A DNA stretch of 24,366 nucleotides. Origin: JACCXG01 sp963785755 (GTDB taxonomy: Bacteria; Acidobacteriota; Vicinamibacteria; Vicinamibacterales; 2-12-FULL-66-21). The stretch spans positions 1 to 24,366 of the forward strand of contig CAWAXG010000051.1 of assembly GCA_963785755.1 (NCBI GenBank), in the 5' to 3' direction. This document shows, piece after piece, positions 1 to 9,931 of this stretch. Each line of letters begins with the position of its first letter. Positions within the stretch are counted from its first letter, which is position 1. The position numbers and the translations under genes are program-made. The notes under the pieces were generated by a model. That model made no database searches and was not told the DNA's origin. It worked only from the letters and a program-made list of their open reading frames with translations.

Positions 1-2
1 TC

Positions 3-50
3 TGTCTCGAGAACGAGAAGTTCATGCGGCGCCTGCGCGGAACGCCGTAG
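3..50 (+). CDS. C-terminal tail of an upstream gene (partial)
   Basis: An open frame enters from the left edge and ends at TAG 48-50. Its last residues read LENEKFMRRLRGTP, a charged tail that looks like a normal protein C-terminus. Fifteen codons are too few to identify a family. It lies about 70 bp upstream of the tannase-family gene on the same strand. It could also be a chance open frame. Confidence 0.3.
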   Translation, partial: CLENEKFMRRLRGTP

Positions 51-120
51 GATCACGGGGTCGATCCGCCGGTCGGCCTAGTCCGCCGATCGGGGGTCGC
101 CGAGGAAGCACACATGTGGA

Positions 121-1917
121 ATGATTCCAGGCGTGCTTGCTCCGCTCGCCGTGCTCGTTGTGGCGACCGTCGCGTCTCTCGCGGCAACTCCGGTGCCGCC
201 AGATCAGGCGAGTCCCGCACCGGCGGCGAATCCGCCACCGCGGGGAAGGCGATCACAACGGCGGAATGCACGGCCGAGCGGCTGGGGAGTTCAATTGCCG
301 CGTCTGCCATCGGCGAGCCGGTGCGAAGTGTCACGCTGTCCGCGCCGTCCTGGGTCGAGTCCGCCAATGGCGCGCCGGCACATTGCCGCGTGAACGGATC
401 GATGGCGCCGATCGATACCGCCAGCACCGCCAGGCCAATCAATTTCAGCGTGGTGCTGCCGGCGTCGTGGTCGCGGCGTGCGGCGCAGCTTGGCGGCGGA
501 GGGATGAACGGCATCATCCCCAATCTGACCGGCGGTGGACCGGGCGCGCAGGGACCGTCGCTGCTCGATCGCGGCTTTGCCACATACGGCAGTGACTCAG
601 GGCACCAGGCGGCATTCGGCGCCCGCGGTGGCGCGGGCCGCGGCATCGCCGCCCGGAGTCAACGTCTCGGACGACTGGACGCTCAACGAGGAGGCCATCA
701 AGAACCTCGGTTACGCGCAGATGAAGAAGACGCACGATGCCGCGATGGTCGTCATCGAGCGTGCGTATGGCGAGCGACCACGGTTCAACTACTACATCGG
801 GAAGTCACAAGGCGGACGAGAGGCGTTGACAGTAGCGCAGCGGTATCCCGGCCGACTACGACGGCATCGCCGCGAACGTGCCCATCGTCGAGCTTCTCGA
901 CCTCATGCTCGCGCCGGAGTTGATTCGCATTCACGAAGAGCCGCTCGCCAACTGGGTGACGCCGGCCAAGGTGAACGCCATTCGCGGCGAGTTCATGCGT
1001 CAGTGCGATTCGCTCGACGGCCTCGCCGACGGCATCATCAACAACTACATGGCGTGCCGCGCCATCTTCGATGTCTCTCAAGGCGCGCGAAACCGGCGGC
1101 CGTGGGTGGCGAAGCGCTGCGCGAACAACGTCGATCCGAATCCTGACGACACGAGCGCGAACGCGTGTCTCACCGACGGCCAGATCTCGACGCTGCAGTT
1201 CACGTACTCGCGCTACCCTTCGCCGCGCCGCTCGCGCACGGTGCGCGAACGTTTGGCATGTGGGTGCCCAACACCGATCCATCGGGCAGCGGGCTGATCC
1301 TGAACGCCCGCTTTCGAGGCCAGGAAGGCGCAGCCGAGGGCGCGCCGATGCACGCGCATCTCGGCGTGCTGGGCGTGACCGGGTTCCTGATGAAGAACCT
1401 GTCGGCGAATCCGCTCGACTACGTCGAAGGCGGCGCGTTCAACCGCCGCCGGGAAGAGCTCTCAGCCATCCTCGACGGAACCAACCCCGATCTCTCGGCG
1501 TTCCAGAAGCGAGGCGGCAAGATGATCGTCACGATCGGCACCAACGACACGCTCGCCTCGCCGGGTGCTCAGCTGGACTATTACCAGTCGGTGATCGATC
1601 GGATGGGCCGCGCCACCGTCGATCGCTTCGCACGCTTCTTCGTGATGCCGCAGACCGGACACGGGTTGAGCGGGACGAGCTACGGTGTCGGCGGAGAAGG
1701 GAAGACTCTCGTGTCGGTTCCGATCCCGAATCGCTACGACCAGCTGGGCCTCCTGTTCGACTGGGTCGAGAACAACACGGCACCAGGCATGTCGGTGACT
1801 GTCACGGCCGGCGAGAGGAGTCTTCCGCTCTGTTCGTATCCGACCTATCCGCGATACCGCAAGGGGGAGCCCACCTCGGCGAGTGCGTACAAATGCGCGG
1901 CGGCCGAGTCCAGATGA
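121..1917 (+). CDS. Secreted tannase/feruloyl-esterase-family alpha/beta hydrolase (frameshifted in the assembly)
   Basis: This is a predicted exported serine esterase of the tannase/feruloyl esterase family, which cleaves ester bonds of plant phenolics such as galloyl or feruloyl esters. The start at 121 opens a hydrophobic signal peptide (MIPGVLAPLAVLVVATVA). The mature domain then continues in other frames: CRVNGSMAPIDTA and the glycine-rich LGGGGMNGI, then SDSGHQ, then the nucleophile motif YIGKSQGGREAL near 796-828, then MLAPELIRIHEEPLANWV, then the acid in GTNDTLASP near 1540-1562 and the histidine in TGHGLSG near 1657-1675. It ends at TGA 1917. Frame changes fall near 225-270, 640, 850 and 1230. 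They are one-base changes that cancel out, giving about 598 aa, a normal family length. Family members usually have CS and HC flanking the catalytic residues; here both cysteines are absent (KS and HG). The family call is firm, but the substrate is unknown. Confidence 0.87.
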
Positions 1918-1996
1918 AGCTGGGCTCATCCTCGTCTTCGCCGTGAGCTGCGGCGGCATCGACGCTTGGCCATCCGACGTCCGCCGGAAGGCGCCA

Positions 1997-4900
1997 ATGC
2001 TTGTCGACGCGCCGCTCAATTTCATCGAGCGACTACCTTCGGTGCGTCCGGGACCGGTTCAGAGAATCGCTCGCCGCTTCTTCGAGGCCTATACTCAGGC
2101 TGTGTCAGAAGCCGCTCGCCACCCGCCCCTCTTCGTCGTGGGAATTGGCGCCTCTGCCGGAGGCCTCGAAGCGCTGGTTGAGCTTCTCGGCGCCGTTCCC
2201 GCAACCGGCATGGCCTTCATCGTGGTTCAGCACCTGGACCCGACCCACGAGAGCCTGCTCGCCGAGATTCTGGCGAAGAAAACCACGATGGCCGTGTCGC
2301 TCGCCACCGCGGGAGAGGCCGTGAAGCCCGACCACGTGTACGTCATCCCTGCGGATGCGCTCCTCACGGTGCACGACGGCCTCATCGAGGTGAAGCGGCG
2401 GACGAGTGCTCCCGAACGACCGTTCCCGGTGGATCTCCTCTTCTCGTCACTCGCGGTGGCGTATGGCGAAGGCGCAATCGGCGTCGTGCTTTCAGGTGCG
2501 GACGCGGATGGCTCGCTCGGGCTCCGCGAGATCAAGCACGCGGGCGGATTCACCTTCGCGCAGCAGCCTGAATCGGCGCGCTTCCCGACGATGCCCAGGC
2601 ATGCCATCGAGACTGGCTGTGTGGATCTGGTGTTGCGCCCGAAGGAGATTGCCGGCGAGCTCGCGCGTCTCAGCCGGCGGTTTCGCATGGCGGAGCCGAG
2701 CCTCGAATCCACATCGGAGGGCACGCTCGACATTGGCACCGACGAGAATGCGGTCCTGGCGCACATCTTCCAGAGGCTTCGCTCGGCGCACGGCGTGGAC
2801 TTCACCCACTACAAGCGAACCACGATCAGGCGCCGCATCGAGCGGCGAATGATGCTGCGACGGATCGAGAGCCTCGACGAGTACCGCGAATCGCTCGATC
2901 GCGATCCTGGCGAGCTCGCCGCGCTGTACCAGGACTTCCTGATCCGGGTCACCGAGTTCTTTCGTGATCCGACGGCGTTCGATGCGCTGCGTCAGGACGT
3001 GCTTCCCGCGCTCTGTGAAGGCCGGTCTCCGAAAGAGCCGATCCGCATCTGGGTGCCCGGCTGCGCGACCGGCGAGGAGGTCTATTCCGTCGCCATCGCT
3101 GTTCTCGAATACTTCGGTGACGGCCTGCCGCCGCTGAGGATCCAGATTTTCGGGACCGATGTCAGCGAGGCGGCGCTGGAGAAGGCGCGCGCGGGTGTGT
3201 ACCACGTCAATGCCCTGCAGGAGGTGTCGGCCGAACGCCTCGAGCGTTTCTTCATCCGGCAAAACGGCGAGTACCGCATTTCGAAGGACATTCGCGATCT
3301 CTGTCTCTTCGCGCGTCAGGACGTGACGCGCGATCCGCCGTTCTCGCGATTGGACCTGATCAGCTGCCGCAATCTCCTGATCTATCTCGACGACGTCGCT
3401 CAACGCCGGGTCCTACGAACGTTCCACTACGCGCTTCGTCCGCAGGGCATGCTGTTTTTTGGTCCCGCCGAGAGTGTCGCCCAGTCGCCTGAGCTGTTCG
3501 AGCAGATCGACAGCCGATTGCGGGTGTTCCGTCGCATGCCGAACACCGGCGGAGGAGCCATCGCGGAGCGAGGTGATGGCTCGGCCTCGCTGGCGCTCGA
3601 GCCCGAAGGCAACGCCGCGCCGCTTCGCGTCGAGGCAGACTCGCTGCCGCGCGAAGCGGACCGTCTGCTGCTGGCGCGTTTTGCGCCGGCGTGCGTGCTC
3701 GTGAACCAGGCCCTCACCATTCTGCAGTTTCGCGGCCAGACCGGGCCTTATCTCGAGCCCGCCGGAGGCCCACCCAGCTTCGACCTGCGACGGGTCATTC
3801 GCCCGGAGCTGCTCGTCCAGATCCTTCCTGCCATCGGAGAGACCAGCAAGACCGGCGTGGCGTCACGCCGCGACGTCCGTCTCGATACGCGCGAGATCAG
3901 CATCGAGGTGATTCCGCTCGCGGGATCTGGCGGCCGACAGTCCTTTCTGATCCTGTTCGACGACGGGTCCCGTCTCCCGGTGGATAGGAGCATGCCTGCG
4001 GCCGTACCTGCGTTGACCGAATCCGAGAAGGACAGACGGCTCGCGCACCTGGAACGCGAACTCGAGGGCATGCGTGAGTACATGCGGGCGGCGATCGAGG
4101 AGCACGAAGCGGTCCAGGAGGAGCTTCGCTCGGCGCACGAGGAGATGTTGTCTGCCAACGAGGAGTTTCAGAGCACGAACGAGGAACTCGAGACGTCAAA
4201 GGAGGAACTGCAGTCGACCAACGAGGAGCTCACGACGACCATCGACGAGCTGCGGAGCAGAAACCAGGAACTCGCCAGGCTGAACATGGAGCTGGACGCT
4301 GCGCGCCGGGCCTCCGAGGCCGCGCGCTCCTATGCGGACACCATCATCCAGTCCGTCCGCGAGCCATTGGCGGTGCTCGATGGAACGTTGCGCATACTGC
4401 GGGTGAATTCAGCATTCGCGGCGAACCTGGAGATCCCCCGTGAAGAGATTGAAGGCCGATTCCTTCACGAAGTGGGCGATGCCAGGTGGAACATCCCGGA
4501 CCTGCACCAGAGATTGCGCGCACTTCTGGCCAACGCCCAGCCACTGGAAGATTGGGAGGTTACCCGGGACCTTCCTCCACAGCGGCGCCAGGTGATGTCG
4601 CTGAGCGCGAGGAGAATCCCCGGCGATGCTGACCGGGCCGAACAGTTGTTGCTCGCGATCCAAGACGTCACCGCTCGCGCGGACATCACGGCGGGGCTCG
4701 TCGCCAGCGGCGAGCGGAAGGATCAGTTCATCGCCATGCTGGGACATGAGCTGCGACACCCGCTGACGCCGATCACACACGCGATCTACCTGTTGCGGAA
4801 GGGCCACCCGGATCCCGCAACCATCGAACTGCTCGAGACGATCGATACCCAGACGCAAACACTCTTGCGATTCGTGAACGAGCTCCTGGACCTGTCGCGC

Positions 4901-5841
4901 ATCAGTCACGGCTTGATTGAGATCAGGCCGGAACGTCTCGATTTGGCCGCGGTCGCACGAGACGCGGTGCACGCGCTCCAGCCATTCATCGAAGAACGAC
5001 GGCATGTGGTGTCGCTCGTCCTGCCGGCGGCCCGTTGTACGTCCGTGGCGATTCGGGCCGATTGCGTCAGGTCGTCAGCAACCTGGTCGAGAATGCCGCC
5101 AAGTACACCGAGCCGGGCGGCAGGATCACCGTCACGCTCGAACAGCGCGGCGACGAAGCGGTGCTGGCCGTGAGCGACAACGGCATCGGCATTGCCGCCG
5201 AGAATCTGGAGCGAATTTTCGAGCCGTTCACGCAATCACACCAACCGCTGGCAAGCCCCTCCAGTGGATTGGGAATCGGACTCAGCGTGGTGCGCCGAAT
5301 AGTGGAACTGCATGGTGGTCACGTCAAGGTGACCAGCGCGGGTTCCGGCGCGGGAAGCGAGTTCGTGGTCTCGCTGCCGGTGTCGGCGGCAGACACACGG
5401 GACGACCGAGGGTCCGAGAACGTCGTGGAAACCTCGGCGCCGTTCGTGGCATTGCGCGCCCGGAGGGTGATGATTGTCGACGATCACGAAGAGATCAGGA
5501 CGTCTATCACGCGTCTTGCCCGCGGCTGGGGTCACGAGGTCGCCGTCGCCGCCGACGGCCCGAGTGCGCTCTCGCTGGCGGAAGCATTCCAGCCCGAGTG
5601 CGCCATCGTGGATCTCTCAATGCCGGGGATGAACGGGATAGAGCTGGGTCGTCGTCTCCGCCAGCGGTTTCCTCCGGCGCAGCTCTGCCTGATCGCCCTC
5701 AGTGGCTACGCGGGCGCGGACATCCGCGACGCGTGCCTCGCCGCAGGTTTCGATGCGTATCTGGTCAAGCCAGGAGAGATCGCCGAGTTGGAGCAACTGC
5801 TCGGAGGCGACCGCGCGGATTCTGATGCGTCGCAGCCCTGA
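1997..5841 (+). CDS. CheB-CheR-PAS-histidine kinase-receiver hybrid signalling protein (one frameshift)
   Basis: This is a large cytoplasmic signalling protein of about 1281 aa. Order of domains: CheB methylesterase (about 45-230; GIGASAGG with Ser53, His79 in VVQHLDP, Asp171 in DADGSLG), CheR methyltransferase (about 245-510; SAM motif GCATGEE at 355-361, and DLISCRNLLIYLD), a Glu-rich coiled coil (676-771), PAS (about 773-890), HisKA with GHELRHPL (His917), HATPase_c (NLVENAAKY, DNGIGI, GLGIGLSVV) and a receiver (DD near the start, phospho-acceptor Asp1206 in VDLSMPGMNG, Lys1258). No membrane segment is visible. The reading frame jumps near 5028-5036; one missing base in the C run restores PLYVRGDSGRLRQVV. 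The start at 1997 has GGAAGG five bases upstream. GTG at 2102, just before the CheB domain, is an alternative. No chemoreceptor gene lies in the window, so its partner is unknown. Confidence 0.94.
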
Positions 5842-5882
5842 CCGACGCGTCTACTCAGTGAACCGCGCTCGATGATCACCCG

Positions 5883-7090
5883 ATGATGCCCGCCGCCGGG
5901 AAGGCCGTCGATTCGGCGCTGCCGGAGTTTTCGCTGGTCGGGGGCGGCCCGCTCCATGGCTTGATCCGAAGGGCCCGGGTCGGCGGGCGGCCGATCGGCC
6001 CGGTCGGGTTCGGTGTCGCGCTGGCGCTTCTCACGTGGCTGCCCCTGCTATTCCTGGTCGTGCTGGAGCGCGTCGGACCCGGCCTCGGCCAGCCCGGCTC
6101 ATTCCTCGCCAGCATCAACACCCACGTCCGGTTCCTGGTAGCAATCCCGCTGATGTTCTTTGCCGAGGTGTGGATCGACCCGCGCCTCCGGCACTTCGTC
6201 CAGGACCTGGTTGTCGCCGGTCTCGTGACAGGGACCGAGACGCGCGCGCTCACGCGAGCCATCCGCCTCACGCACCGCATCCGGGACTCCGTGGTGGCCG
6301 AGCTCGGGCTCGCGATCCTCGCGTTGACGCTCGTGCAGCTCGACTTTCGCCCCTTTACCCCGCTCGGCGACATCTGGTCCTGGCGATCGATCGGCGTCGG
6401 GGCGGACGCCAGGCTGACGTGGGCGGGGTGGTGGTATGGCCTGGTGGCACTCCCCGTCTATCAGTTCCTGATCTACCGGTGGGGTTGGCGCCTCCTCGCG
6501 TGGGCGGTGTTCCTCTGGCGGCTCTCCCGCGTGCGCCTGCAGCTCGCTGCCCACGCACCCGGATCTGGCGGGGGGCCTCGGATACCTCCCGGTCGCACAG
6601 GGGCACTTCGAGATCCTTTGCACGGTCTTCTCAGCGGTGGTCGCCAGCATCTACGCCGAGCGCATGATGTTCTCTGGCGTGCATCTGGAGGCGCTGACCC
6701 GCCCACTGGTCACGCTTGTCGTCGCGAACCTGGCGCTCTTCCTCGGGCCACTGTTCTTCTTCGGCCCGCGGCTGCTGGAGGTCAAGCGCCGAGGTCAGCG
6801 CGAGTACGGCGTCCTCGCCACCGCGTACGTCCGTGGATTCGACGCCAAGTGGCTCCGGGCCGAGGACCCCGGCGGGCGAGCCCTTCCTCGGAAACCCCGA
6901 CATCCAATCGCTCAATGATCTGGCGGGGAGCTACGAGGTCATCCGGCGAATGCGGGTTGTGCCCTTCGGCATGGGCCTCGTCCTGGTTCTGGTCGCCGCC
7001 ACCCTCGCGCCGATGGTGCCGCTCGTGTTCCTGGCGTTCCCGATGGATACGCTCCTGGAGCTTGCGGCGAGGCTAATCTTCGGGCTGTGA
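5883..7090 (+). CDS. Polytopic inner-membrane protein of unknown function (two frameshifts)
   Basis: No family was recognised. About six hydrophobic segments are visible, for example FGVALALLTWLPLLFLVVLE, FLVAIPLMFFAEVWI, LGLAILALTLVQL, YGLVALPVYQFLIY, LVTLVVANLALFLGPLFFF and LVLVLVAATLAPMVPLVFL. The segments are separated by Arg-rich loops such as RALTRAIRLTHRIRDS. Two one-base insertions break the frame. One is in the CCC at about 6549-6551, where removing a C gives LAATHPDLAGGLGYLPVAQ. The other is in the GG near 6876, where removal gives EDPAGEPFLGNPDIQSLNDL. The corrected product is about 401 aa. It starts 41 bp after the kinase gene, so co-transcription is possible. Its last 18 bp overlap the 3' end of the convergent ATPase gene. 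There is no clear ribosome binding site, and ATG 5886 is an equally good start. Confidence 0.75.
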
Positions 7091-9877
7091 CGCGGGCATA
7101 TTCCGCGCGAACAGCTTGCCGATCTCCCTGAGCCACAACACCGAACTCGCGATGGCGATACAACGTAGCCAGTCCCCGGCGCTGAGTCCGACGGTTCCGA
7201 ATGCCTGCTGAAGAACTGGCACGTACACCACAGTCACCTGCAGTGCGACCGACAACGCCACCGCGCTCCAGAGCCAGGGATTGGTGAACAGTCCGACGAA
7301 CGCACTGATGTGATCCGAACGCGCGTTCACGACGTTGACGATCTGGAACAGCATCAACGTCGTGAACGCCATCGTCTGCGCGTAGCGCAAAGTGCCCGAG
7401 CCGTCGACGAAGCCACCTGGCAAGGAGACGTCGAGCACGAACAACGTGCCAGCTGCCATGATGACTCCAACGAAGACGATGCCGCGCCACATCTGCGGCG
7501 TAAGCACGCCTTCGCCGACAGGACGTGGTGGTTGGTGCATCAAGTCTTCGCCGGCCGGGTCGACGCCGAGTGCAAGCGCCGGTGGTCCATCGGTGACCAG
7601 GTTGATCCACAGGATCTGGGTGGCCAGAAGTGGCAGGACAACCGCGCCGCGCTCCGCCTGCAGGCCGATGCGATCCGCAAGCAATACACCGAAGAACATC
7701 GTCAGCACCTCTCCGATATTCGACGACAACAGGTAGCGCAGGAACTTTCGGATGTTCGCGAAGATCGCGCGGCCCTCTTCGACCGCCGCGACAATTGTTG
7801 CGAAGTTGTCGTCGGCGAGCACCATGTCGGCCGCCTCCTTCGACACGTCCGTCCCGGTAATGCCCATCGCCACGCCGATATCAGCCTTCTTGAGTGCTGG
7901 CGCATCGTTTACGCCGTCGCCCGTCATGGCCACGACGGCGCCCGTTCGTCGCAAGGCGTCGACGATCCGCAGCTTGTGCTCGGGGTTGACGCGTGCGTAG
8001 ACCGACACCTTGGCAACCGTGGCCGCGCGCGCCTCGTCCGACAGCTTCTCGAGTTCCCCTCCGGTGATGGCGCGGCAGTCTTCGGCGATGCCAAGTTCCT
8101 GAGCGATGACGGCGGCCGTCCGCGGGTGATCGCCGGTGATCATGAGCGGACGAATCCCGGCGCGTCGCGCTCGCGCAACCGCTTCTCGGGCTTCGGCGCG
8201 CGGCGGGTCGATCATGCCGATCAACCCGGCGAACACCAGGTCCTGTTCGACGCTTTCGTCCGGGCGATCAGCATGCGCCGCGAGCGCATCGCCCGATAAC
8301 CATCGGCCGGCGACGCCGAGCGTCCTCAGCGCCTGACTGGCGAGCGCGTCGTTGACCTGCAGGATCTCCGCTCGGCGCTCGGGCGTCAGCCGACGCCGCT
8401 CGGCACCCACGAGTTCGCGGCTGCAGCGGGTCAGGAGGACATCAGGCGCCCCTTTGGTGAACACGATCCCCCTATCCTGCTGCTCGGTATCACGATGCAT
8501 GGTGCTCATGAGCTTTCGCTCGGAGGAAAACGGCACCTCGCTCACGCGCGGCAGACGCGCCTCGAGCGCCTCCGCCTGCAAGCCCGCCTTCCGCGCCGCA
8601 ACAAGCAGGGCTCCCTCGGTCGGGTCTCCCTGCACGGTCCACCGGCCATTGCGCGCTTCGACGACCGCGTTGTTCGCGCGATCCGCGACACAGAGCGCGC
8701 GTTCCAGTTCGACCTGGAGCGCCCCTTCGATAGGTCCACCGCCATCTCGTCCCACCTCACCGTCCGGGGCGTACCCCGACCCCCCGAACGTCACGCGCCC
8801 GCTCGCCGTCACCACGACACGCACCGTCATTTCGTTCTTGGTCAGCGTGCCCGTCTTGTCGGAAGCGATGACGCTCGCCGAGCCCAGCGTCTCGACAGCG
8901 GCCAGGTGTCGGACGATGGCGTTCCGCCGCGCCATCCGTTGAACGCCGATCGCCAGCACCGCAGTGACCACAGCAGGCAGCCCCTCAGGCACCGCCGCTA
9001 CGGCCAGCGCCACGCCGAGAATGAGCACGTCGAGTATGGCGGACAGGCCCCGGACGTTCTCGACAATGATGATCGTCGCGATCATCACAACGGCTATAGC
9101 GATGACGACTATCCCAAGGAGTTTGCCCGTCCGATCGAGTTCTCGCTGAAGTGGCGTCGCCTCGTCCTGCGTCTCCTTCAGGAGCCCGGCGATGCGTCCC
9201 ATTTCGGTCTGCATGCCAGTCGCGGTCACGACAGCTTTACCGTGTCCGTAGGTGGCTGCCGTCCCGCTGAAAATCATGTTGTGGCGGTCACCCAACGCCA
9301 CTTCGTCGGCAATGACATCGGTATCCTTGGACACTGGCAGGCTTTCGCCAGTGAGCGCGGCCTCAGCGGTCTGCAGGGCTGCCGATTCCAGCAGCCGTCC
9401 GTCGGCCGGGATGGTGTCGCCTTCCTCGATCAGGATGATGTCGCCGGGGACGATCTCCGCGGCGGGGATGCTGCGTCGTTCTCCGTTGCGAATGACCGCA
9501 GCGTCCGCTGCGGACATCGCTCGCAGGGCCGCTACCGCGGCCTCGGCTCGTGCTTGCTGAACGTAGCCCAAAGTGGCGTTGAGCAGGACAACCGCCAGGA
9601 TGGCAATCGCTTCGTACGGAAGGGCCGCGTCACGCTCGTAGGCCCACAGGCCGGCGGAGATACCGGTGGCGATGAGCAGCAGGATGACCAGTACGTCCTG
9701 AAACTGCGCGAGGAACCGCACCCACGCCGGGGTCGCCTTCTCAGTCGCGAGCTCGTTGCGCCCGTACCGTTCAAGTCGCGATCTGACCTCGGCGTCGGTC
9801 AAGCCACGCCGGAGGTCGGTTCGGAGCACCGCGACGACGTCATCAGCATGCCGTCGGTGTGGCTTGCTTGGATCCAT
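7073..9877 (-). CDS. SERCA-like Ca2+-type P-type (P2A) cation-transporting ATPase
   Basis: This is an intact 934-aa P-type ATPase of the inner membrane, which couples ATP hydrolysis to cation export. Domains in order: cation-ATPase N-terminal domain (about 5-70), TM1-2, actuator domain with TGES (176-179), TM3-4 with PEGLP (297-301), the phosphorylated Asp340 in DKTGTLT (codon 8858-8860), nucleotide-binding domain with KGAPD (475-479), hinge TGDGVNDAP, and a C-terminal set of membrane segments. Residues that bind Ca2+ in SERCA are kept: Glu of PEGLP, Asn and Glu in SSNIGEV, and Asn, Thr and Asp in NLVTDG. This argues for Ca2+ over K+, Mg2+ or heavy metals, but transport was not shown. The start is ATG 9877; GTG 9895 is an alternative. 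It lies 54 bp downstream of the NmrA-like gene on the same strand, so they are probably one operon. Confidence 0.95.
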   Translation of the reverse strand: MDPSKPHRRHADDVVAVLRTDLRRGLTDAEVRSRLERYGRNELATEKATPAWVRFLAQFQDVLVILLLIATGISAGLWAYERDAALPYEAIAILAVVLLNATLGYVQQARAEAAVAALRAMSAADAAVIRNGERRSIPAAEIVPGDIILIEEGDTIPADGRLLESAALQTAEAALTGESLPVSKDTDVIADEVALGDRHNMIFSGTAATYGHGKAVVTATGMQTEMGRIAGLLKETQDEATPLQRELDRTGKLLGIVVIAIAVVMIATIIIVENVRGLSAILDVLILGVALAVAAVPEGLPAVVTAVLAIGVQRMARRNAIVRHLAAVETLGSASVIASDKTGTLTKNEMTVRVVVTASGRVTFGGSGYAPDGEVGRDGGGPIEGALQVELERALCVADRANNAVVEARNGRWTVQGDPTEGALLVAARKAGLQAEALEARLPRVSEVPFSSERKLMSTMHRDTEQQDRGIVFTKGAPDVLLTRCSRELVGAERRRLTPERRAEILQVNDALASQALRTLGVAGRWLSGDALAAHADRPDESVEQDLVFAGLIGMIDPPRAEAREAVARARRAGIRPLMITGDHPRTAAVIAQELGIAEDCRAITGGELEKLSDEARAATVAKVSVYARVNPEHKLRIVDALRRTGAVVAMTGDGVNDAPALKKADIGVAMGITGTDVSKEAADMVLADDNFATIVAAVEEGRAIFANIRKFLRYLLSSNIGEVLTMFFGVLLADRIGLQAERGAVVLPLLATQILWINLVTDGPPALALGVDPAGEDLMHQPPRPVGEGVLTPQMWRGIVFVGVIMAAGTLFVLDVSLPGGFVDGSGTLRYAQTMAFTTLMLFQIVNVVNARSDHISAFVGLFTNPWLWSAVALSVALQVTVVYVPVLQQAFGTVGLSAGDWLRCIAIASSVLWLREIGKLFARNMPASQPED

Positions 9878-9931
9878 AGAGCAACTAGCGAGCACGAGCC
9901 CCTTCGCGCGGGACCACGATGTTGCCGCTTG

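Noticed and set aside
114..923. ATG at 114 as start of the tannase-family gene
   Set aside because: It has a slightly better-spaced ribosome binding site and lies in the frame of the later domain, but its first 50 residues are Arg-rich and not a signal peptide. The ATG at 121 opens a proper one.
2090..2104. TATACT at 2090-2095 as a promoter for a leaderless GTG start of the CheB-CheR protein
   Set aside because: The -10 match is good and the family N-terminus would fit, but there is no -35 partner and the ATG at 1997 has a ribosome binding site. It is kept only as an alternative start.
5020..5040. Programmed ribosomal frameshift in the CheB-CheR kinase gene
   Set aside because: There is no slippery heptamer or downstream structure of the known kinds, and similar one-base breaks occur in unrelated genes nearby, so sequencing error is simpler.
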